The position numbers were made by a program, and so were the translations under genes. Below, piece by piece: positions 10,772-22,700 of a stretch of DNA of 64,000 nucleotides. The notes under the pieces were generated by a model. The model ran no database searches and was not told the origin of the DNA. It saw nothing but the letters and a program-made list of their open reading frames with translations. Position 1 is the stretch's first letter; every line of letters starts with the position of its first letter. Source of the DNA: Physella acuta (lineage: Eukaryota; Mollusca; Gastropoda; Physidae); NCBI RefSeq assembly GCF_028476545.1, contig NW_026732295.1, positions 1 through 64,000 of the forward strand, read 5' to 3'.

Positions 10772-13700
10772 GTAAGTTGATCTGTGGGGGTTACTTTTTA
10801 AATCAACACATTGAAATAAATTTGTGTATATGTGTGTATATTGCTGTGTGTGTCGCATTCGGGCAAGTGTCCATTCTGGCATTTGTCGCATTCGGGCATT
10901 TGTCGCATTCGGGCAAGTGTCCATTCGGGCATTTGTCGCATTCGGGCAAGTGTTCATTCGGGAATTCGGGCAAATGGCATTCGGGCAAGTGTCTTTCGGG
11001 AATTTGTCGTAGACCCATGACTGTATTGTCAGGTGTATGACTGTATTGTCAGGTGCATGACTGTATTGTCAGGTGTATGACTGTATTGTCAGGTGTATTA
11101 CTGTATTATCAGGTGTCTGACTGTATTGTCAGGTGTATGACTGTATTGTCAGGTGCATGACTGTATTGTCAGGTGCATGACTGTATTGTCAGATGTCTGA
11201 CTGTATTGTCAGATGTATGTATTGTCAGGTGTATGACTGTATTGTCAGGTGTATGACGGTATTGTCAGGTGTCTGACTGTATTGTCAGATGTATGTATTG
11301 TCAGGTGTATGACTGTATTGTCAGATGTATGTATTGTCAGGTGTATGACTGTATTGTCAGGTGTATGACTGTATTGTCAGATGACTGTATTATCAGATGT
11401 ATGTATTGTCAGATGTATGTATTGTCAGGTGTATGACTGTATTGTCAGGTGTCTGAAAGTATTGTCAGGCGTATGACTGTATTGTCAGATGTATGTATTG
11501 TCAGGTGTGTGACTGTATTGTCAGGTGTATGACTGTATTGTCAGGTGTATGACTGTATTGTCAGATGTATGTATTGTCAGGTGTCTGACTGTATTGTCAG
11601 GTGTATTGTCAGGTGTCTGACTATATTTGCAGGTGATGAGCTTGTCTGACCTGGTGTACAACCACACAGCCAAAGACAGCCCCTGGCTGTGGCAACACCC
11701 TGAGTGCTCCTTCAACCTCAAGAACTCCCCTCACCTGCGACCTGCCTACATTGTGGACAGGATCTTTGAGCATTTCAGCCTGGAGGTCAGCAAAGGTCAG
11801 TGGGAGGGTCACGGCATCCCCAGGACAGTCAACTCGGAGGATCATCTCAATGTATGTCTTTCTCTGGTCTAAAGCTTAGAGTAAGTCTAGCACCAGTGAT
11901 ACCATTATGTGCCTGCTACACATAGTCTGACCCTGAATTTTTTTTATCTTCCAGGCAATAGCTCATGCACTTCACCATCATGTCTTTCACAACTATAGAA
12001 TTCATGAATTTTTTTGTATTGGAGTGGATCAAGTTATCAAGGACTTCAAAAAGGCCATAGAAGGTAAACCATGTTGTTGGGTCAAAAACCACTTTGTTGT
12101 TGTATTGGCTGACATCATTATTAGACTTGGACCAACTTTTTATTTGGATTATTAGAATATTTACTTGGATCTACTTGACGTTAATTATTTAGTGTTGATT
12201 ACTGGTTGAGAAGTTTTAAAAAATGTTAGAGTATTAAATTTATCTTTATGTAAGTATGACGATTATCTTTATTGCCAAATTACTGTAATAATTTATAATA
12301 TAGCAATATATATTGTTTATTTGATTATTGTGACAGTGATCATATTTTTTTAACTTACTGTCAAATATTCTGTTTATATGTTAATTTTTTTCAAATAATA
12401 GAAAATGTGTATGTTCAATTTGTAACAAATTTTTTAAAATTGAAATCAAGTGGTTATACAACACTAAAAACATCAAGCGCAAACACTAAAAACATCAAGC
12501 GCAAGTTTTGACATGATAATACCTAGCTTAGTTCACTTAGTGAACAATGTGAACTCTTCTTCTTTAGGAAACCCAAATGGTGGTGATAACCTAAAAGACA
12601 ACCACTTGACCATCATCCAGGACCCTGAGTACAGAAGGTTCAAGTCCACTGTCAACATCAACCTGGCTCTAAAGCTGTACAACACAGACAGGTGAGTTGA
12701 CCAGTGTCCAGCCTGGTTTTGGCCTAGCTGGCTACTACTGGTGTTGTACAAGTCTTGACTGTCTAGATGTGAGACATTTGTTAATGCTTACATTAATGTG
12801 TTTAGGATTGAGTAGTTTTTGACATTACTCTTTTAAAAAGGGAATTATATAAATAGGACAAGAGGTGGGGCACTTTTTTTTGCATGATTAACTTCTTAAT
12901 GACCGGTACATTTTGATTCTTTTAGACTGGTCACTTTATGCAAAGGTTAGCTGCGTTTATTGAATTATTGAATAAAATTTCAGCTACGTTTAAATAACTT
13001 TTGTATGGTTTCTTCTTTCTATTTTGTCTGTATGAACTGTACAGATGCTTATTAGAAACAGTTTTTCTGCTAGGACTACATAGTCCGACAATGCAGTTTT
13101 TTGGGGTTATAGGATTAAGGAGATTAAATTACCATACCATAAAAGTAACAAAATTAAGTTTTCCACTCTAGATGTTAACTAACAAATTACAAATAACAAT
13201 TTGAAAATTTCTGATCTGCTGTTAATTTTTCTCTGACCATACTCTTATTCATGTAAGAGTTGTATCTCTTCCTTGTATAAGAGTTGTATCTTCCATGCCA
13301 ACAGTCTGTTGCTGATCAAATTTGTAATCAATCATACTTTATAATTAATTATTTGTTGTAATCAGTTATACTTAGTAATCAACCATTTGTTGTAATTAAC
13401 CATTTGTTGTATTCTGTAGCTGTTTGAGTTCTGATCATGCTCCCCATACACTTTATGACAGTGGGTTCTGATTCAAGTGTAGACTTATAAAAGTCTGGTG
13501 TTATTTTGTTATCTGGTAAAGAACAACATTGGCATAACTGATGAGGTTGATAGAAGCCTTGTATCCAACATGTCATGACTGATGAGGTTGATGGAAGCCT
13601 TGTATCCAACATGTCATGACTGATGAGGTTGATGGAAGCCTTGTATCCAGCATGTCATGACTGATGAGGTTGATGGAAGCCTTGTATCCAGCATGTCATG

Positions 13701-16700
13701 ACTGATGAGGTTGATGGAAGCCTTGTATCCAACATGTCATGACTGATGAGGTTGATGGAAGCCTTGTATCCAGCATTACCAAGACATTTTTGTGAACTCC
13801 ATAACCTTTTGCTACATAGTCTTCTTTTCATGTTATTTATAAAACATTTTAGTTATAATTTTCCAATGATCTAGATTTAATCTTACTGAATATCTGACTT
13901 GTACATTTTTAAAGTGAAGTTTTAAGTTGATGCTAAGTATATTTAAAAGTATAAAATCTTATCATAAATTAATAGAACACCTGATGATCCATTTCTAAAT
14001 AATTTTCAGCCGTCATGCGGATATGGGGTAAACTTTAGTGCTGTAGTTCTTCTTTAGTTTTTGTTTTTTTCCATGTGGATGCTTGATGTTTAGAACTGGA
14101 TGAAATCCTGTTTGCATTTAGCACTTCATGCTTTTCATGACACTCTAATATTAGATTTATACTTTGATTTGTTGCTTTTTATGTTATCTTTTAAAAAAAA
14201 TTTTTTAAAGAAATATATTTGCTTTTGAAATTATATTTTATGTTAATTTGCATTAGATAATTAACTTAAAAAAGTAAAAGAACTTTTACCTTTAATTGCC
14301 TCAAGAAAGACAAATAGTGTTTAATGTGGTAAAAATATAAAGTACATCTCTTAATGTTTCTGATTGTTACTTCTCTTTTTCTATGGTTATTTTTTTTATT
14401 TTAATTTTTATATTTGTAAGCTTTAAACATATTTGAAAATATTCTGGAGAAGAATGTAGAGGGACGAACTAATATAATAATTGGTTCTGGCAAGCATACT
14501 TATATTTTTATACATGTATAACTTACCTAATTTTTAACATTTTTTTTACACATATTCGCAGCTTTTAAATCTATAGCTTTATATGTTACTAGCCGTCCCG
14601 GCCAGGCCCTGCTCTGGCTTCTGTGAAAAACTTTTCTGTTAAAGACCATTACCTGTGTGTTTAGTAATCATCATAAACCCGGCATTGCCCAACCAAACCA
14701 CAACCAACCAAAACCAAAACAACAAAACGCAAACATAACGCTAACACAATTACAAATACAAACGAAAACAAAAACTTACAACAAACCAACCACAACCACA
14801 AACACCAATACGAACATAAAGAAAAAAGCAAACGAAAACAAACCAAATCCAAACACAAAACCAACCACAAACACAAACCCAAAGAAAAAAACAAACGAAA
14901 AAGCAAACGAAAACAAACCAAATACAAACGCAAAACCAACCACAAACCCAAAGAAAAAAAAAACACAAAAGAAAAACAAACGAAAACAAACCAAATCCAA
15001 ACGCAAAACCAACCTCAAACACAAATACAAACACAAACCCAATGAAAATAAAACACAAACGAAAACGAAAAAAGAAAGAACAAAAACGAACCAAATCAAA
15101 ACGCAACCACTAACGCAAACCCAACCTAAACACAAAGAAAACACTAACGCGAATATAAACGCAAAGTGCTCACGGGGCTGAATCGCCTACTTCAACTTAA
15201 TAAACGACTATAGTACCCCAACTTATTCATAGTCTTTTGCACTCACTTTAATGAACGTAGGCGCGAAACCGAACACGGGAGGCCCGGGACCCCAAAAAGC
15301 ACCCTGTCTGGGCGCCAGAGGACGCACCATGACGTCACCGCCTGATTGAACTTAGTAAACGCCTATAGTGCATAACTTATTTATAGTCTTTTGAACTCAC
15401 GCGAACGTAGATACCATAGCGTACACCGGAAGGCCCGGGGCGCCAAATAGCACCCTGTCGGGGTGCCGGAGGACGCCCGGATTTGATTCACTTAAAGACT
15501 ATAGTAACCTTTCTTATCCATAGTCTATCGCACTGTTTAAAACAAAATTATGCAGCATAGCGCCCACATGATAGCCCAGGGTGCCAAATCAAACCGTGCA
15601 GGGGCGCCGGCGGACGCGCCTGTTTCAATTTAGTGAACAAAAATGATAATACTCCAAGCTTATCCGTAAATGGAAAGAAATAAACATATTGGATTTGTAG
15701 GACCTGGCTTATTAAATGTTATTGATTTAAAAAAAAAAAAATTATTGAACAGTATGTTCAGTGTATAGAATAAATAAAAGGCAGTGTTAAAAATACCTAA
15801 CGACATTGCACTTAATCAATCCCCGCTAATTATGTAATTTTTTTTTTTCTTAACACCAAAAACAAAGTAATAAAATGTAAATTCTTTCTTCTTAAGAATT
15901 TTTTTTATTAAAGGGAAGTAACTGTGCAGTCAATACATTTCCGACACAATTTTAGAAATTTTATAAACGTCGATACACTTTTTAAAAATTTTATGTCGCG
16001 TTCATAATTGAAAATTATTCTTCTAAGTAAATAGAATGAAAATTGTTTTTAAAGACTTTCAGTGGTAATTTTTTGACTCGTAAATTTAGACTTTGAGCAC
16101 GATAAAAAATCTAACACTTAAATCCGTAGAAGTGTCAACGACAAACTTTTTTGTTTTTTGCCACACGTTACAGAACTGAGCTTTATATATTAGATCTTTA
16201 ATCTAAGTATACATTTTGTTAATTTCTGGTTACTTTGTGGGGATAAGTATATTTAGTTTTAGTGACTAAAACATAATTTTCTATCCCTCTGTATAATCTT
16301 GCACCCATTAACTTCATCAATGAGATTTTAGACTAGTCTGGGCATGTTAAGCTACCTTTGATGTAGTGAGGGTCTTTTGACTGCTGTAATGGTTCTGTGT
16401 TTTTAGCCTGGCTAGCTGATGCAGTTCTTTAGATCACCCTTCCTATTTAGTATGCACCAGAACTTGATCACCTTAGTTATTTACTTATGAAAAACATCAG
16501 CATTAAAATTCTAGTTCCCTGTATGTTAACACTAAGATGTATCAAAGGTTAGGATTTTAAAAGCAGTAAGTCTGAAAGTCTGGAATAAATGTTGGTGAGG
16601 TTTTGATTTGCTGCTTGTTCCAGGCCTGGGGTGTTCTCTAGGGAGGACAGGATCAGGAAATGCTGCGAGGCTCTGATGGAGGAACTGGTCCGTCTGAATG

Positions 16701-19700
16701 GCAACAAGGAGAGGGAGACCCAGGACCACATCAACTGTGCTATTGGCAACTTCATAGCTAATGCTAGGTGGCGCTTTGTCACAGAGCATGGGCCCAGAAT
16801 TGCTGAGGTTACAGAGGAGGAACCACTCATGAATGGGTGGGTGTCTTTGTCTTGTTGGGGGTGGGTGTCTTCATGTCTTATTGGGGGTGGGTGTCTTTAT
16901 GTCTTAATGTGGTGGGTGCATGTCTTGTTGGGGGGTGGGTGTCTTCATGTCTTGTTGGGGGGTGGGTGTCTTCATGTCTTGTTGGGGGTGGGTGTCTTTA
17001 TGTCTTAATGGGGTGGATGTCTTCATGTCTTATTGGTGGTGGGTGCATGTCTTGTTGGGGGGTGGGTGTCTTCGTGTCTTGTTGGGGGTGGGTGTCTTCA
17101 TGTCTTATTGGGGTTGGGTGTCTTCATGTCTTATTGGGAGTAGGTTTTTTCATACACAGATATGTAATGTCTTATTGTAGGTGAGTATTTTGATGTCGTT
17201 TGGACTGGATGGATTTAATTGTTTTTTTTTTCTATGAAATGTAGATACTTTATCATACCCAAAGCCCATGAGGGAAGTGTTGAAAAGGAAGAAAAACTAT
17301 CTTACGAAGAGCCCCAGAATATCATGGCATGCAATGGATGGGTTATGGGGGATGATCCTCTCAAAAACTTTGCAGATCCAGGTTAGTAATAAGTACAAAT
17401 CCTTGTTGCCCAAATCTTTGAATGTTGGGGTTAAAATGTGTAGGTATAGGTTTTAGTGTTGGCACTTGTTGTTAAGGTTTCCCTTTTAATTGTAATGTAG
17501 GCATAGTGTGCAGACACCTTGTAGTGAAGTGCAATGACCTTCCTCTCTTCTCCTGTACAGGTAGAACTGTGTACCTGCGGAGGGAGCTGGTTGGTTGGGG
17601 GGACAGTGTCAAGCTGAACTACGGCAAGACCCCCAGTGACTGCCCCTTCCTGTGGCAGAGAATGGAGGAGTACACACGTCAGTCTGCCAAATTGTTCCAA
17701 GGTCTAAGGCTCGACAACTGTCACAGTACACCAATTCATGTTGCGGAGGTTAGTCATCCCATTTTACTGGGACCATTTTTTGTTTGTCATCCCATTTTAC
17801 TGGGACCATTTGTTTGTCATCCCATTTTACTGGGACCATTTTTTGTTTGTCATCCCATTTTACTGGGACCATTTGTTTGTCATCCCATTTTCCTGGGACC
17901 ATTTGTTTGTCATCACATTTTACTGGGACCATTTGTTTGTCATCCCATTTTAATGGGACCATTTGTTTGTCATCCCATTTTTACTGGGACCATTTGTTTG
18001 TCATCCCATTTTTACTGGGACCATTTGTTTGTCATCCCATTTGTTAAGTCTTTTCAAACAAAAACTAAGCCAAATGAAAAATTAAATTAGAATCTAATAA
18101 ACAACTTAATCTGTTGTTGCAGTAGAAGGGGTGAGGGGTTATTTGTGATTGCTTCTCTACCTTTATTGACTTCATAGATCATGTGGGTTGTCTAGTATAC
18201 AAATAAACATTTTAGTGAGTAATTTGTGTGTTGATAAAAAACCATTAACTGCCATTTTGTTGAGAATATTGAAATTGTTGTTTTAAGCTGTGTCACTATC
18301 ATTACTAAACTGTTGACTGATATGTTTCTATTCAATTTTTGACTGATGTGTCCCTATCATTACTAAACTTTTGACTGATGTGTCTCTATGACATAAACTT
18401 TTGACTGATGTGTCTCTATGACATAAACTTTTGACTGATGTGTCTCTATGACATAGACTGATGTGTCCCTATTAAACTTTTGACTGATGTGTCCCTATGA
18501 CATAAACTTTTGACTGATGTGTCCCTATTCAGTTTTTGACTGATGTGTCCCTATGACATAAACTTTTGACTGATGTGTCCCTATTCAACTTTTGACTGAT
18601 GTGTCCCTATGACATAAACTTTTGACTGATGTGTCCCTATGACATAAACTTTTGACTGATGTGTCCCTATGACATAAACTTTTGACTGATGTGTCCCTAT
18701 GACATAAACTTTTGACTGATGTGTCCCTATGACATAAACTTTTGACTGATGTGTCCCTATGACATAAACTTTTGACTGATGTGTCCCTATTCAGTTTTTG
18801 ACTGATGTGTCCCTATGACATAAACTTTTGACTGATGTGTCCCTATTCAACTTTTGACTGATGTGTCCCTATGACAAACTTTTGACTGATGTGTCCCTAT
18901 GACATAAACTTTTGACTGATGTGTCCCCAGCACATGCTGGATGTTGCGCGACGTGTCAGACCTGACCTGTATGTCATTGCTGAACTCTTCACTGGCAGTG
19001 AACATCTGGACAACCTGTTCATGAACAGACTGGGGATCAATTCTCTCATCAGAGGTCAGACCAACCAATTATCTCAGTTCAGTTTACGCAAGCTTAGCTA
19101 TGCTATCAGACAAGATATTCATTTTCTCATTCCGTGTTTGACAAAAATACAACCCAATTATTACTGCATTGAAATTAGATGTTATCAAGACTTTAAATGA
19201 AGTCATTGATCTTAAACATATGTGCCTATTGTAATTGGATGCATTTTAAACTTTTATAATTTGTTTTTCATACTTTATTTTGTAGAAAAGATTATATGAT
19301 GTTCACTAATCTTACTGTGATGTATGGTGTGATTTTATACTTAGTTTGTTCACTAATGTAAACCTATAGTTCTGTTGTTCTACAAATATTGTTTACCAAT
19401 CTAACTCTATGGAGGTTGTGATGTTATGTTTACCAGGGGGGGGGGGGGGGGGGGCGGGGCTGGTGGGCCATGACTCCCAGATTGTAATGTTTGTTTGTTT
19501 ATTTACCAGAGGCGCTGGTTGCTTAAGACTCTCATGTTGTAACGTTATGTTTGTTTGTTTACCAGAGGCGCTGGTGGCCCATGACTCCCATGTTGTAATG
19601 TTTGTTTGTTTACCAGAGGTGCTGGTGGCCCATGACTCCCATGTTGTAACGTTATGTTTGTTTGTTTACCAGAGGCGCTGGTGGCCCATGACTCCCATGT

Positions 19701-22700
19701 TGTAATGTTTGTTTGTTTACCAGAGGCGCTGGTGGCCCATGACTCCCATGTTGTTATGTTATGTTTGTTTACCAGAGGCGCTGGTGGCCCATGACTCCCA
19801 TGTTGTTATGTTATGTTTGTTTACCAGAGGCGCTGGTGGCCCATGACTCCCATGTTGTTATGTTATGTTTGTTTACCAGAGGCGCTGGTGGCCCATGACT
19901 CCCATGTTGTAATGTTTGTTTGTTTACCAGAGGCGCTGGTGGCCCATGACTCCCATGTTGTTATGTTTGTTTGTTTGTTTACCAGAGGCGCTGGTGGCCC
20001 ATGACTCCCACGACCAGGGTAGACTGGTCCACAGATTTGGTGGTGACCCAGTTGGGGCCTTCATCCAGCCTCGTGTCCGACCCCTGGTGCCATGTATGGC
20101 ACACGCCCTGTTCTATGACCAGACCCATGACAACGAGTGTCCCATAGAGAAGAGGTCGGCCTGGGACATCTGGCCAACAGCGGCCATGGTGGCCATTGCT
20201 AACTGTGCTATAGGAAGCAACAGGGGCTATGACCAGATGGTGCCCATACATGTAAGGAGAAATTTGGTTATTTTACATTTTTATTATTAACTTATGTGGT
20301 CACAGAAAAAAACATTTTGTTGCAGAAAAAATGTGTTGAAAAAGAAACCACTTTGTCAAAGATAAATATGGTCACAAAAACCAGTTTAAGTTAAACAAGA
20401 GAAAAACCCATCTTGTTGCAGATAAATGTGGTGAAAGAAAAACGTCTGTACACTTCATGGACAGACAAAGACAGTCCTGACCGTCCCTGGATCAATCAAA
20501 CCTTTGGTATCACAGCTGGCAAGAGAGCTTTGAACAAACTGCACTACAAGCTGGCCAGAGAAGGGTATTCACAGGTACATTTTCTTACAGCAGTTTTAGT
20601 AGGCCTGGGCAGTTGGTCCTACAACTGACCAGTCTTATTAGACCTGACCAGTTACTAAATGAGAAGATTGACACTGAGGTGAGGTGATCCACTGAGGTGA
20701 GATGAGCCACTGAGGTGAGATGAGCCACTGAGGTGAGATGAGCCACTGAGGTGAGATGAGCCACTGAGGTGAGATGAGCCACTGAGGTGAGGTGAGCCAC
20801 TGAGGTGAGATGAGCCACTGCGGTGAGATGAGCCACTGAGGTGAGATGAGCCACTGAGGTGAGATGAGCCACTGAGGTGGGATGAGCCACTGAGGTGAGA
20901 TGAGCCACTGAGGTGAGATGAGCCACTGAGGTGAGATGAGCCACTGAGGTGAGATGAGCCACTGAGGTGAGATGAGCCACTGAGGTGAGATGAGCCACTG
21001 AGGTGAGATGAGCCACTGAGGTGAGATGAGCCACTGAGGTGAGATGAGCCACTGAGGTGAGGTGAGCCACTGAGGTGAGGTGAGCCACTGAGGTGAGGTG
21101 AGCCACTGAGTTGAGATGAGCCACTGAGGTGAGATGAGCCCCTGAGCTAAGGTGTGCACTCTCTGCTGCAGGTGTATGTTGACCAGGTGGACGGCAACAC
21201 AGTTTCCATTACCAGACACAGACCCCAGACACACGACTCGGTCGTCTTGATTGCTAGGACTGCCTTCCAACAGCCGTGGAACCCATCAGATCAGGGCTTT
21301 ATAAGACCCATAACAATACAGGGTAGGTCCTTGTCATGCTTTATAAGACCAAAACAATACATGGTAGGTCCTTGTCATGCTTTATAAGACCCATAACAAT
21401 ACAGGGTAGGTCCTTGTCATGCTTTATAAGACCCATAACAATACAGGGTAGGTCCTTGTCATGCTTTATAAGACCCATAACAATACAGGGTAGGTCCTTG
21501 TCATGCTTTATAAGACCCATAACAATACAGGGTAGGTCCTTGTCATGCTTTATAAGACCCATAACAATACAGGGTAGGTCCTTGTCATGCTTTATAAGAC
21601 CCATAACAATTCAGGGTAGGTCCGTGTCATGCTTTATAAGACCCATAATAATAGAGATTAGTTCCTTGTTGTCGTAGGATTAGGTCATTTTGTACTAGTC
21701 ATTCTATATTAAAAGACTGAGTATAAGCTTGTGATGGTCAGTCCCAGCATTTGTTTTAGGGTAGTGTATTTTCTATTTGAGTGGACGCTGTGCCATTAGT
21801 CTATAAATTTAGCTTGTTTTTAATGGAGATTTTTTTAATATAAAGAAGAGCTTTTCATCTTTATAGATTATTTGTTGTATTCATCATTCCATTCCCCCTC
21901 GTGATCTACTAATCACACATGGCTTACGCATTAACTGTGTGTTAAGGATTAAACAATAAAATTCCTGCTTGTATTTTCCTCCATCAGGAAAAATTGAAGA
22001 AATTGTGCTTGAAGGTAGAATGCAACATGCCAACCAGTTTAGCTACAAAAAGGACAGTGACTACATTAATGGCTTGCCTGACTTCTACCTGCCACTGAGA
22101 GAGCACTTTCCTGTCCACGAAAGTCAAATCATATCTGTGAGGACTTTTGATGACGGGCAGACCAATGAAATTTCTTTTAAGAATCTCACCCCTGGCAGTG
22201 TTGTAGTATTGAAGTGAGTTTCACATGTCTGAATTTTATGTGTTACCTCTCACTGTTCTGTGTCACCAGTTCAGTGTTCTGTGTCACCAGTTCAGTGTTC
22301 TGTGTCACCAGTTATGTGTTAACCTGTCTTATTGTTCTGTCACCTGTCTCAATGTTCTGTGTCACCATCACTAGTTCAGTGTTGTGTGTCAACACCACTA
22401 GTTCAGTGTTCTGTGTCACCATCACTAGTTCAGTGTTCTGTCTCACCTGTCTCAGTGTTCTGTCCTTAAATTGTTTCACTTGCCTTTTGTTTCTTGTCAC
22501 TAGTTTTCTGCTTGTTCAGTGTTTCTCTCTCCAGCTCTGTGTTGCACTAACTTGTTAATTGTGCTCTTTACTTCTTTAGTGTATAAGAATTCTACATATT
22601 TGAGATCATATAAAGATTTGTGTCTTAAGATGTGTTCCTTCTACACTATGATTTTTACACAAATGATTTTTTGACCAGTTCCCTCCTGTCCAATGATTTC

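Larger units (their letters stand above)
14590..16195. mobile_element. Helitron/Helentron-like non-autonomous element (tentative)
   Basis: The block opens ACTAGCCGTCCCGGCC, a motif like the starts of Helentron-type elements in other invertebrates. It runs through an A/C-rich low-complexity stretch (14690-15165), then three diverged ~150-170 bp GC-rich tandem units (about 15170-15640) sharing CACCCTGTC, GGCGCCGGAGGACGC-like and CTATAGT blocks, and ends near TTATATATTAGAT at about 16183-16195. Internal tandem repeats and an AT-rich TAGAT end fit Helentron relatives such as DINE-1 and Lep1. No Rep/helicase coding is seen. It lies wholly inside AGL intron 7. Confidence 0.4.

Noticed and set aside
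14657-15181. 174-codon Asn/Lys/Thr-rich frame and antisense Phe/Leu-rich frames
   Set aside because: A/C low-complexity tract; composition alone explains the open frames, and it lies in an intron.
20585-21270. 179- and 210-codon - strand frames (AHLTSV / LISPQW repeats)
   Set aside because: By-products of the 18-bp array inside AGL intron 13, antisense to confirmed exons.
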